In this document: piece by piece, positions 19,007 through 27,572 of the stretch
Layout of the letters: each line of letters starts with the position of its first letter
How positions within the stretch are numbered: position 1 is the first letter of the stretch
Origin: Sporisorium sorghi
Taxonomy: Eukaryota > Basidiomycota > Ustilaginomycetes > Ustilaginales > Ustilaginaceae
Length of the DNA: 50,601 nt
Assembly (NCBI GenBank): GCA_023212695.1
Contig: JALCCG010000157.1
Span: 1 to 50,601, forward strand
Direction of reading: 5' to 3'
The notes under the pieces: model-generated
Told to the model about the DNA's origin: nothing
Database searches by the model: none
The model's input: the letters and a program-made list of their open reading frames with translations, nothing else
Position numbers and translations under genes: made by a program

Positions 19007-21190
19007 CTATTCAGAAGACGACGGAGGCCGAAGCGAACGGCCGAAAACACATCGCAGCAGCATGCTCGGAACCTCGACGAGACCACCGACATGCTGTCCG
19101 TACCCCTCAAAGATATCGCCAACCGTGAGAGGTCGAGACCGCAATCGGAAGCGACCCACTTCCAGTGCAGGCGCACCATCTGCTGTGCCGGGCACATCCT
19201 GCAGCCATACACCAGCCGGCAGCCGATGAGGATCCTTGATACGCAGCATGAGCGCAAACAGCGGCAAGTGGTTGAGCAGTCCTAAACACGTCTCTACCGC
19301 GCCTGCTTCGAACGCCACGAGTCCGAATCGTGCCAGCCCGAAAGCCAGATAGTAGACATAGACCGTCGGGAATAGGAACGCCACCAGTGTAAATAGCAAC
19401 GTCCCCAACAGCAGCTGGTCCAGCTCGTAGCTCGCATCGTCCAGCCGCCCACCTCGCAGCGCATTCCGCTTCTTGCCTCGAAACACATCGAACAGCGACG
19501 AGAGCACGTACACAAACCCACGCAGCGTTCGAAACGACAGGGTGTAAAATATGGTCAAGTGCAGCGTGCACATCGACACCAAGTCTTGCACCATGCACAG
19601 CACCATCGTCACTCCCATCCACCGTCCCGCGAACGCTACAGCGACAATGACGCTCTCCAATCGTGGGAGGATGTGAGCAAGGCCTTGGACATGCCAAGCC
19701 ACCGTGAGCGAAGAGTAGGCATCGCTGAAGAAGAGCGACAGCTCCGTATTGAGTTTCAAACCCGCCGGCCAGTTCTCGAGCCACGATAGCAGCCACAGCA
19801 CCGCGTCGAGCAGATAGCGTTCCGACAAGGTGCGTGCCAACTCGGCGAGCAGCGCCTTGTTCTGAAGCAGCAGCACACTGGCTGCGTGGCCCAGGATGAC
19901 GTCGTTGGCGATCAGCCAGATCGCGTTCCAAAGTCCGATGTAGGGCGCAGCGATCTCGTCGATAGGCAGCTTCTGTTGCTTGCGCAAGTACCGCAACCGC
20001 GATGCCAGCCGGGGAGCAACCACGAGCTGCGAGATGCGCACGTCCAGTTGACGAGCGCTTGCCGACACGTTGGTCAGCCGCAGAGATTTGGCTTTGGCTT
20101 CAGACGACCGTTTGGCGACACCGTCAATCACAACAGCAGGCTCTTTCGGAGTGTAGAGCGGATGTCGAAGTGCTCCTTGAACAGCAAGAGCGATCCAAGT
20201 CGTCGCTCTGTCGATCCTTGAAAGCAAGCCCGATGGCTTGGGTGCCATGGTGTCATGGAGAGAACTTCCAGCCACTCCGTTGCCAGCATTTGTACTGCTG
20301 GACGTTTCACGAAAGGTGGCCAGATGCTCGTGTAGGGCTTGCAGCTGGTTGATCACCTCGATGGATTTGCGCAGAGCCGTACCTCGAGGCAACTGGCCTT
20401 CACCTGGTCGAACGCTGCGAAAAGATCGCCAAAGAACTGGATCTAGATGGAGCAGCTGTAAGAACTTGTTTTCCAGCGTGGATGGCGCGAAATCATTGGT
20501 CGTCAGACGAGGTCCAGCGGACAGCTGTGCGTCGGGCACAAGCAGGGCAGAGGCGGTAGAGACGAGCTTCATACCAGACACAGGCGCTAGTCGAAGCGAC
20601 TCGAGCGCAAAGTACTGCAGCATCCGCGAGTTGGGCACGCTGTAGCTGACAAGACCAATCGCGCACGGAGCATTGTGTGCATATCCGGCTTCGGTGTTGA
20701 CCTGGCCATTGGCAGTCTGCGGTTGGTCGACGCGGACCGAAGCTACCTTGGGTAGCTCGTTGTGCGACCGAGGTTCAGAGATGGACAGCCAGATCGAGCT
20801 GCTACTCCGCACAGCGAAGGCGGAGGCGTCGACCGTGACATCTGCATCGTTCCTGGTCGCTAAGGATCCTACAATCGAGAGACGATGCGACGCGATCGCG
20901 TCCGAGACAGCTTCGATGTCCAAGGCTTGCAGAGTGCCGATAACGACGACGGCTGCTTCGCGCGAATGGCCAGGGACAATCCTGCCGACAAGCAGCGTTG
21001 GGCACGTCTTGTTGCCGAGCGCAGAGACGAGGCTGGACAGATCGACGAGCTTGTCCGGCCAAAAGACGAGCAAGGTGTCGATGCGAGCGGCGTCGAGGAC
21101 CGCGGCGGCTTCGTTTTCCTTGACCGCGCCTGGCTGTTGCCCGAGTCTCGACGACTCTTTCTTTGGTTTAAAATCTTCAAAATGTGGCAT
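19007..21190 (-). CDS. GPI1: GPI-GlcNAc transferase subunit Gpi1/PIG-Q, 727 aa
   Basis: The second half (residues about 390-660) carries the Gpi1 family core: LWNAIWLIANDVILGHAASV, WLENWPAGLKLNTELSLFF, FDVFRGKKRNALRGGRLD and LDQLLLGTLLFTLVAFLFPT. Several hydrophobic membrane segments surround these motifs. Gpi1/PIG-Q stabilises the ER enzyme complex that adds GlcNAc to phosphatidylinositol, the first step of GPI anchor synthesis. The N-terminal 300 residues are less conserved and cytosolic in homologues. Start at 21188-21190 (MPHFEDFKPKKESS). Single exon. Its upstream flank borders the transposon island. Confidence 0.85.
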   Translation of the reverse strand: MPHFEDFKPKKESSRLGQQPGAVKENEAAAVLDAARIDTLLVFWPDKLVDLSSLVSALGNKTCPTLLVGRIVPGHSREAAVVVIGTLQALDIEAVSDAIASHRLSIVGSLATRNDADVTVDASAFAVRSSSSIWLSISEPRSHNELPKVASVRVDQPQTANGQVNTEAGYAHNAPCAIGLVSYSVPNSRMLQYFALESLRLAPVSGMKLVSTASALLVPDAQLSAGPRLTTNDFAPSTLENKFLQLLHLDPVLWRSFRSVRPGEGQLPRGTALRKSIEVINQLQALHEHLATFRETSSSTNAGNGVAGSSLHDTMAPKPSGLLSRIDRATTWIALAVQGALRHPLYTPKEPAVVIDGVAKRSSEAKAKSLRLTNVSASARQLDVRISQLVVAPRLASRLRYLRKQQKLPIDEIAAPYIGLWNAIWLIANDVILGHAASVLLLQNKALLAELARTLSERYLLDAVLWLLSWLENWPAGLKLNTELSLFFSDAYSSLTVAWHVQGLAHILPRLESVIVAVAFAGRWMGVTMVLCMVQDLVSMCTLHLTIFYTLSFRTLRGFVYVLSSLFDVFRGKKRNALRGGRLDDASYELDQLLLGTLLFTLVAFLFPTVYVYYLAFGLARFGLVAFEAGAVETCLGLLNHLPLFALMLRIKDPHRLPAGVWLQDVPGTADGAPALEVGRFRLRSRPLTVGDIFEGYGQHVGGLVEVPSMLLRCVFGRSLRPPSSSE

Positions 21191-21816
21191 CTTGTCGAAG
21201 ACAGTCTACCACGACCTCGAGCAGGTACGCGGAGGACACAAAGCTGCTGGCGTAGACAGACTGAGCATCTGGAAGAGAGGGCCTGCTGGATCATCAAAGC
21301 GAACATCGCGCGATAGAGGAACTTGTCAGTCATTCTGCTGCTCCGTCCAACATCGGTGTCCTCTCCGCAATTGCTGCCGCTTCCATGTGTGATCAGCCAA
21401 AAATAGGCAATAAAGTGGTTGTCCTCTGACCCTCTAAGCTGATTCGGCTTACAGGTGTATCGGATCAGGTCTGTGAAAGTGTTTCTCATCCTTTGAGACA
21501 CGGAAGGGCGAGGCGCACGGCGATGAAGCTGGAGTACTTACTTGTGTGACGATAGAAAAAGGCGAAGTGCAGCCGGAATGAAGTGGATGATGTTGGAGGA
21601 GAAGAAAGAAGGGATCGTCAAAACAAGAAGAGCGAGCGCACGTCAAATTCTTCACCTGGGAGCAATTCTCACACGAGATATACTCTCGCACGAGAATGAT
21701 GAGTCACGTCCATCCCGTAAGTGTACGGAGGCTAGTATATATACTAGCCTCCTAGATCCCTGCATCCGAAATTGATCTCGTTACTTCCGTCAGCTCACGC
21801 ATATAGCTTGAGTATT
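21191..21816. other. Intergenic region between GPI1 and Fanzor remnant
   Basis: No gene is visible. It holds the GPI1 promoter and, at 21727-21752, a perfect palindrome. The part from about 21,700 rightward probably belongs to the mobile island. Confidence 0.5.
21727..21752. repeat. Perfect 26-bp palindrome next to Fanzor 3' end
   Basis: The half-site GGAGGCTAGTATA is followed directly by its exact reverse complement, with no loop. It lies 65 bp beyond the Fanzor stop codon, on the side where Fanzor/TnpB guide RNAs and element ends are found. A second small overlapping inverted repeat (CCGTA/TACGG) is at 21715-21728. It may be an element terminus, a target-site feature or an RNA hairpin. Confidence 0.7.
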
Positions 21817-24029
21817 TTAGAACAGGAAACTGCTACAAATTTGCGAATCTCTACGAGAGCGAGTCGGGCGTTCACCTCTGAGCCACGACAGGCTGGCGTG
21901 AATTGCACTGAAAAGCACGCTCACATCCCTTTGCACATGGCTGGTGGTCAATGCCACCCAAGCCGCCAGCTGCCAGCCGGTTGTATCTGGTGGTGGTGTG
22001 GAGACTATAGTGTGTGGCATCTGACTGCCGAGCATGTTGTAGGCGCCGTTGTGGTCGCGGTCAGACACATAGCAACAGTGCAAACAATCAAAGTGACGAC
22101 TGGAGCCGAGGCTGTGATTGAGCTCACCGCAAGTGCCACACGTCTTGGAAGTGTATGCTTTGGGCTGGATGAGCAGGACGGTGGGCCTGGACTTGTGATG
22201 GTAGCGCGCATCGACTGAAACATCAAAGCACTTTACGGCAAGGTGGTTGATGAAGGCAATACGGCCCCAGCCGAGGAGCCTTTGTCGAGTCGAACGAGCG
22301 AGCGAGCAGCCTCTTCTGTGGCGACGGATCATTTGCCTGACCTCCATCCTCAGCATGATGATGACATCTGAGGAGGAGGCAAGGAAGTTGGCTGCTCGAC
22401 AATGCAGGTCGGTGACTAGGTTGTGAATATGCTTTTGTAGCCTCTTTGAGCGCTTGAGGAGCTTGTGCCTTTCGCTCGAGGAGAGAGCATACGGCACAAG
22501 TGGCGGATGCTCGTGCGGTGGGTGTGGTGGGCGGTGTGGTGGACATACAGGCTGGGGTGGATGCGGCGGCTGTGCTGGCTGCGGTGGATGACCCTGGCGA
22601 TGGGTGTGCTGAAGCTGAGGTCGATGTGGTTGAGGAGTGCGAGGAGGATGAGCACAAGGAGGATGAGCGCACTCGGGGCTGTGCAGGAAACGGAGAGGGC
22701 GGGAGTGACTGCCTTTGCGAGCGGCGACTCTGCAGCTTGGCATCCTGTCTGCGAAGTTCCTCAAGCCGAGCACCATCCTCAACACATCTGACATCCATCG
22801 CTGTGCCAGTGGAGCTGTCCCACACTGACAATGGGGTGGAGACACTGGGATCAGCCGACTTGATGGTGATAGGGCCTGTCAGTACAAGGGCAAAAGGAAT
22901 GAATGTCAATACTATTCCATGACTCAAAACGAGCAGAACTAGCAGTGGATTAGAGCTAACTTACCTTCAAAGAGGTGTTCTCGAGCTTGGAGGGTCGAGG
23001 CAGGGATGTCGAAAGGGAAGAGAAGGTGCCACTGTCCATAGCAATCAAGCTGTATGCCCCATTCATGGTGAATTTCATACTTGGTGGATCTGGCCAAGGG
23101 TTTGGGCAGACACTTGTCACGCAAGAAGCGCCTCTGTGCCTGGCCACATAGATGAATCTTCACCAGGGTGTCCAACGTTGTACCACCAGCTTTTGTGACA
23201 CACCTTGGAGCCAGCTGGAGCTTCATGTCGATGATCTTGTCACCCTCCATGCGGAACTGAATGGAACCTGCATCTTTTGCAAAGTAGAGAGAAAAGCTGT
23301 GCCATGTGTCCTTGGCTTTCGTTCTTGGAGAAATGGCATGCAGGTTGTCATTTTGCGTAATGAGAGATTTTCGAGCCTCGACGGTGGGATCAACAGCAGA
23401 GCGGCGGGTCTGTGATGGGCATTTTTTGAGGAAGCGGTGTTTCTTTACGAAATTGCTGTTGTTGTTGCAAATGATGGTATACAGATCTTTTTCATCTGGC
23501 AGTCACTGTGTTGTTCGATGTGGTTGACATGGTGTAGTGCCCGATTGAACGAGATGTTTGCACAACTGCTCCACTCATGCAAGATCTCCTTGAGCTTGGT
23601 AGAGGGTTTCAAGTGATACTTGTGTGTGCGGAGGTTGGTGATTGGTGGCTTGGCTACGCTTGCAGCAGAAGTGGTGGTGGTGGTGGTGGCAACGGCAACG
23701 GCAGGAGCAGGCTCAGAAGGTTTGGCAAGTGCGGCCTTGACCTGGTCTCCAAGGTCTGCAGGCTCAAGCTGGCCGCAATCTGTTGGAAATGTTGTATCTT
23801 CCCGCTCAATCATGGTTGTTGAGGCAAACGGCCAGGAGATGGGGATATATGTGTTGCTAGTCAGACCGGGATACGAAAACGTCGATGTGGTGGTCTGAAC
23901 CCAGCAGCGCTCAAGCACGGTGTTTGTTGGACGGTTGTGATTGATGATAGCCCAAACCTCCTCGGAGGGTGGGATGAGGTGGTGGTACAGGTCAGCGAGG
24001 TTCGTGTCATAGAAAGCTTGAGTGCTCAA
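21817..24029 (-). pseudogene. Decayed Fanzor (eukaryotic TnpB-like RNA-guided nuclease)
   Basis: Pieces in order on the minus strand. (1) 23813-~23500: ATG at 23813, Thr/Ala-rich leader, then a TnpB-like N-terminus (RTHKYHLKPSTKLKEILHEW, CANISFNRALHHVNHI). The frame stays open upstream to 24029 without an ATG. (2) ~23500-22965, frame changed: NFVKKHRFLKKCPSQTRRSA, FSLYFAKDAGSIQFRMEGDK, IHHEWGIQLDCYGQWHLLFP. (3) A GT-AG intron, 22964-22876. (4) 22875 onward: RuvC-I, IKSADPSVSTPLSVWDSSTG (Asp codon 22850-22852), then RLEELRRQDAKLQSR. (5) A Pro/Ser-rich linker with a second frame change. (6) 22,490-21,817: KRLQKHIHNLVTDLHCRAAN, zinc ribbon SKTCGTCG...FDCLHCCYV, and RuvC-III SDRDHNGAYN. The order matches Fanzor1. 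A Lys (AAA, 22159-22161) sits in PKAYTSKTC where I expect the relocated catalytic Glu. Probably inactive. Confidence 0.8.
22876..22964 (-). other. Predicted 89-nt spliceosomal intron in the Fanzor gene
   Basis: The 5' site reads GAAG|GTAAGT (minus strand) and the 3' site CTGACAG|GCC. Removing it joins a phase-1 codon (G|GC) and makes HLFEG continue into PITIKSADP, placing the RuvC-I motif correctly after the wedge-like region. This supports a host-adapted eukaryotic gene rather than recent bacterial contamination. Confidence 0.7.
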
Positions 24030-24049
24030 GGAGCAATAGTGAGCGCTCT

Positions 24050-25358
24050 TGTTCCTCGAGCGCTCGGGGGTTAAAAAGAAGACCCTCCTCCAACACAGAA
24101 GAACTGGACAGGTTACTTGCAGAATGAGTCAACAGCCAACCAAGCAGGGGAGTTATGGTCAATGGTCATCTGATCAAGCAGCAAGGGCAAATCCTCCAAG
24201 CCAGGCTCAATTCTACCCTCCCTGTGGATCAGCAGCTTGCCTTGAAGTTCTCTAATGGGTGGTTGGTAGAAGTTCTGCAACAGGCACTCATTCAAGCTGC
24301 AGATTGTTCATGGAGAGTCAGGTAGTGTCCAGCAAGACATCATTGACAAGGAGTTGCCAGCACTCAAGCTCCTCATCCAACAATACCATCCTGATGATGT
24401 CTTCAATGCAGATGAAACTGGTCTCTTCTACAATATGCCACCCAACAAGACCATTGGATCATCTCCAGCATCAGGCTTAAAGAAGAACAAGGCCAGGATC
24501 ACCATACTTTTTGCCTGCAACAGCACTGGCACAGGGAAGCTTGATCCTTTCTTCATTGGCCATTCTCAGCAGCCCCATGCCTTCAAGAAACAGAGCCTAG
24601 AGCAGCTTGGGGTCCAGTACTCTGCCAACACAAAAGCCTGGATGACCAGCTCACTTTTCCAGACCTGGCTCTCCTCCCTGGACACCTACATTGGTCAGAC
24701 TCCTGGCAGACATATACTGCTTCTTTTGGACAACTTCTCTGGTCATGGGACGCCTCAAAAGCCATTGACAGGGCTGCAAAACATCACCATCCACTTTCTG
24801 CCTCCAAACACCACCTCAAGAATCCAACCACTTGATGCTGGGATCATTGCCTCCTTCAAGAAGCACTACAGAACCAGACAATATGGCATGGCACTTTTGG
24901 AAGCAGAACTTGGCAGCAAGGACATCTACAAGCTGGACATCCTCACAGCCATGAGGCTCTCTCAGCAGATCTGGAAGGAGCTTGGTCCCAACATCATTGG
25001 GAATTGCTGGAGACATACTGGCTTTGGTTGATTGGGAGGGGGAAGAGGCAACTGCAGAAGGTGATCTGGCTGTAGAACAGCGGCTGGAGGTGTCTATCAG
25101 GCGGCTAACAGAGGTAAGGAGGAGGAGGAGGAGGAGGAGGATGGTGATGCAGACATGGAGGAAAGTATGGATTTCTGTACTCCCCCTCCCCCCACATCTT
25201 CAGGGAAGTGCACAGCTGCTACAGAGGAGCCTCAAGCAGGTGTAGAAGAGCAGCTCAAAGCCCTGAGGCTAACTCAAGACATCTTCACCAGGCAAGGTCT
25301 TCTGACTCCAGATCTTCAAGCTGCATTCACTCATTGCATGGCCAATCTTAGCATTTGA
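24050..25358 (+). pseudogene. Decayed pogo/Tigger-type DDD transposase
   Basis: A DDE_1-superfamily transposase with all three acidic residues readable: NADETGLFYN (first Asp), LLLDNFSGHG (second) and SRIQPLDAGI (third, pogo-type DDxD). The N-terminal CENP-B-like part is recognisable (HLIKQQGQILQARLNSTL, KFSNGWL, NRHSFKLQIVHGESGSVQQD), but it is broken. A TGA at 24125-24127 sits where LLAE-W-VNSQ is expected, and a one-base shift lies at about 24263-24270. The catalytic core is open from 24270 to 25031. The acidic C-terminal tail (Glu run, then ALRLTQDIFTRQGLLTPDLQ) is reached only through further stops or shifts and ends at 25358. The first helix-turn-helix is missing; the sequence stops being transposase-like at about 24,050, beside the Fanzor start. 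Not functional. Confidence 0.85.
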
Positions 25359-25519
25359 TCATACCTACAATTGACAGAGATAGTCTCCAAAGAAATCTGC
25401 ACAGTCATAGCTGCTCTAGAAGCTGAGATATGATAATATTGAGTGTAAGTCACATTTTTCAGGACACCAGAAATTTTAAAATAAATAATGTGTCATTCAT
25501 TTCAAGAGGTTCGACTGTA
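25359..25519 (+). mobile_element. Right end of pogo-like element: 3' UTR and candidate terminal inverted repeat
   Basis: Read on the minus strand from 25517, the end is CAGTCGAACCTCTTGAAATG, which looks like pogo/Tigger termini (CAGT-GAACCTC type). It is followed outward by TA (25518-25519), the expected target duplication. Sequence composition changes at this point from AT-rich to GC-rich. I could not find a matching left terminal repeat in the window. Confidence 0.6.
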
Positions 25520-27253
25520 GCGGCCGTGCTGCCGCGGAGCTCAAATCTCGCTAGACACGCCAAGGATTGCGCTTTCTTCGCGCGTTGTCATGCTCGTCAA
25601 AGCGAGTGCAGGGTGAAAGAGCTAGGGATTCCGAACTTCCGATCGCCTCTCTCTCTGGCGATCACTGGACGTCGACAATCTGCTGTCCTTGGTCGGGGTG
25701 TGGCTTTTAGCTCAAAGTCGCAAAGGGGACACGGCCGGAACGACATTTGAGGTCACTGACGCCCCCCCCCCCCTCGATAGCCGCCGTCCGACAGCTCTTG
25801 GGGCGCGGAAATGCGAGGGCGGCGTCAGTGGCGGCTGCAGATCTGATCGGGACCGGTCAATTTTCCTGGTTTCGTTTTTGACCGGTCTGCATCGCCCGTG
25901 GTTTGCGCTGTGTGATCCAGGCGACGGCTTGGCGCTCGGCAAACGCGACTTCACGGCACGAGGCGAGACACTCCTTTCACTGCCATTGCGGTGCGCGGCT
26001 GAACACCTCGCTGAGCAGAGGCTAGCTCCGCGGAAAGTTTCCAGCCGACACACAGTGCGCAAGAGTCGATCGGGCGTGGGTGGGGTCTAGATCGAAGCCA
26101 GCTCTTGGCATCTCGCGAGCGGTGCCGAGTTGGATAGCTTGGCGATCGGGGTAAGGCGAGAGCGAACGTCGCACTCTGGGTGTGCGATGCTCGAGCTTCG
26201 ACACGGCATCCACACCGTTGCGCGATGAACAAGGCGGCCTTCAGCGGTGTCAGGTCACGATGCTTCCCAAGAGCGGCATCGATCGCCGGCGGGCAGCGAG
26301 CGAATCCTGCATGCCAAGACAAAATCGCCGAAAGAGCCGAGATACCGACGCAGTGGTCAGCTCCTAGCAGCTCTCGCCTCGCTGCGTCAGCTCTACCGGG
26401 TCGTTAGAGCGAGAAGCTCTCCTTGCGCGGGATCAGCTGGGCTTGCACAGAGGTTGCGCACGTCGACGCCTGTCACGCATGCGTTAGTAAAGCTCTTCCC
26501 ACGCCAAGTCGTTGCGACTGTCACCGTCACGCCCGTGTCATTCAGGCACGCTACTTACTGAGCCTTGTAGAAGTCGCCTGTAGCACCTCGCTCGGCTCTG
26601 GGACCTCGCCTTGCTGTGTCGCAGCTCTGTCGACTCATGGGCTGATGCGACGACTAAGGAGGAGTCTCTCGTGCGCCACGAAACGCTCTTCTCCGCGCAC
26701 GATCACCTGCCACACATGCCAGTGTCAGTCTCTGCCATGCGACTGGTCGTGGAGCAAATCATGCGCTGATGACTCGCGTGCTGCTGTGGTGTACCTGCCG
26801 ACCGATCTGACGATTGACGAGCTTCTACTCGGCCCCGATGATCGTCCCGGCTTTGGTCGGGCTCTGAAGACAGCGCCATGGGACGGAGCGGCTACGCTCT
26901 CGTCACCCGCCGGAACAATGTCGGGGGTGTCTGCGGCAACGGTCGGTTCTGAGTCTTCTACCTGTGTGCTAAGATGGACCCCGCAATGGCGGCTGCGAGT
27001 GGCACAGAGACGACGCTGGCGAGGGCGTCCGGATCGACAGGAGCGCACGAGGTGCGAGGCGCAGGGAACAATAGCATACACTCAGACCCGCCGTGTGGCT
27101 CGAATCCATGTCCTCCCACGTCTGCGTCTGGGGCCTTGTCACTGATTCACGAAGCCGCACCGTCCTCCTGCCATCCTCCATGCATCATCATCACACCTCG
27201 CCACGCATTCAACCCTGCAACCCAACCACCAACGCACCGGCTTACTCTCCACA
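25520..27253. other. 1.7-kb region without a supportable gene
   Basis: GC-rich sequence with a run of 13 C near 25,765. Frames on both strands are short and lack the third-position bias of real genes here. It lies between the mobile island and the small acidic gene and may be a decayed gene or older element. Confidence 0.45.
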
Positions 27254-27499
27254 ATGTCCACCATCGACACGCTGTACCTCGAAGAGCCGACGGGCGTCAT
27301 CTACCACTACGGCGCCATCTGGGACGGCAGCGTGGTGCGCCTCACGGACTACGACGAGTGGATCTCGTGCGGGAGCGACTTGATCGACTTTTCAGACGAC
27401 TCGGCAGACGAGTTGCCGTGCTCGGTGCCCGTGTACCCCTGTATCACAGCGCGCGCTGCACGGGCGGGTGCACGTCGACGTACGCACGTCCGCTTGTGA
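27254..27499 (+). CDS. Small acidic hypothetical protein, 81 aa
   Basis: ATG 27254 in good context (CCACAATGTCC) to TGA 27499. Codon use is strongly biased to C/G third bases, like the highly expressed neighbours. The protein is acidic in the middle (DLIDFSDDSADELPC) with a basic tail (ARAGARRRTHVRL). It begins STIDTLYLEEPTGVIYHYGA, which looks like a compact beta-rich domain. There is no known family. The stop is 73 bp from the stop of CPA2 on the other strand. The basic tail could be read-through of a missed splice site. Confidence 0.5.
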   Translation: MSTIDTLYLEEPTGVIYHYGAIWDGSVVRLTDYDEWISCGSDLIDFSDDSADELPCSVPVYPCITARAARAGARRRTHVRL

Positions 27500-27572
27500 C
27501 CCGCGTACACAGTTGTAGCTATCGATGGAATTTTCAAAACGCTTTTTATATACATGTAGGGGGGGCGGGGCG

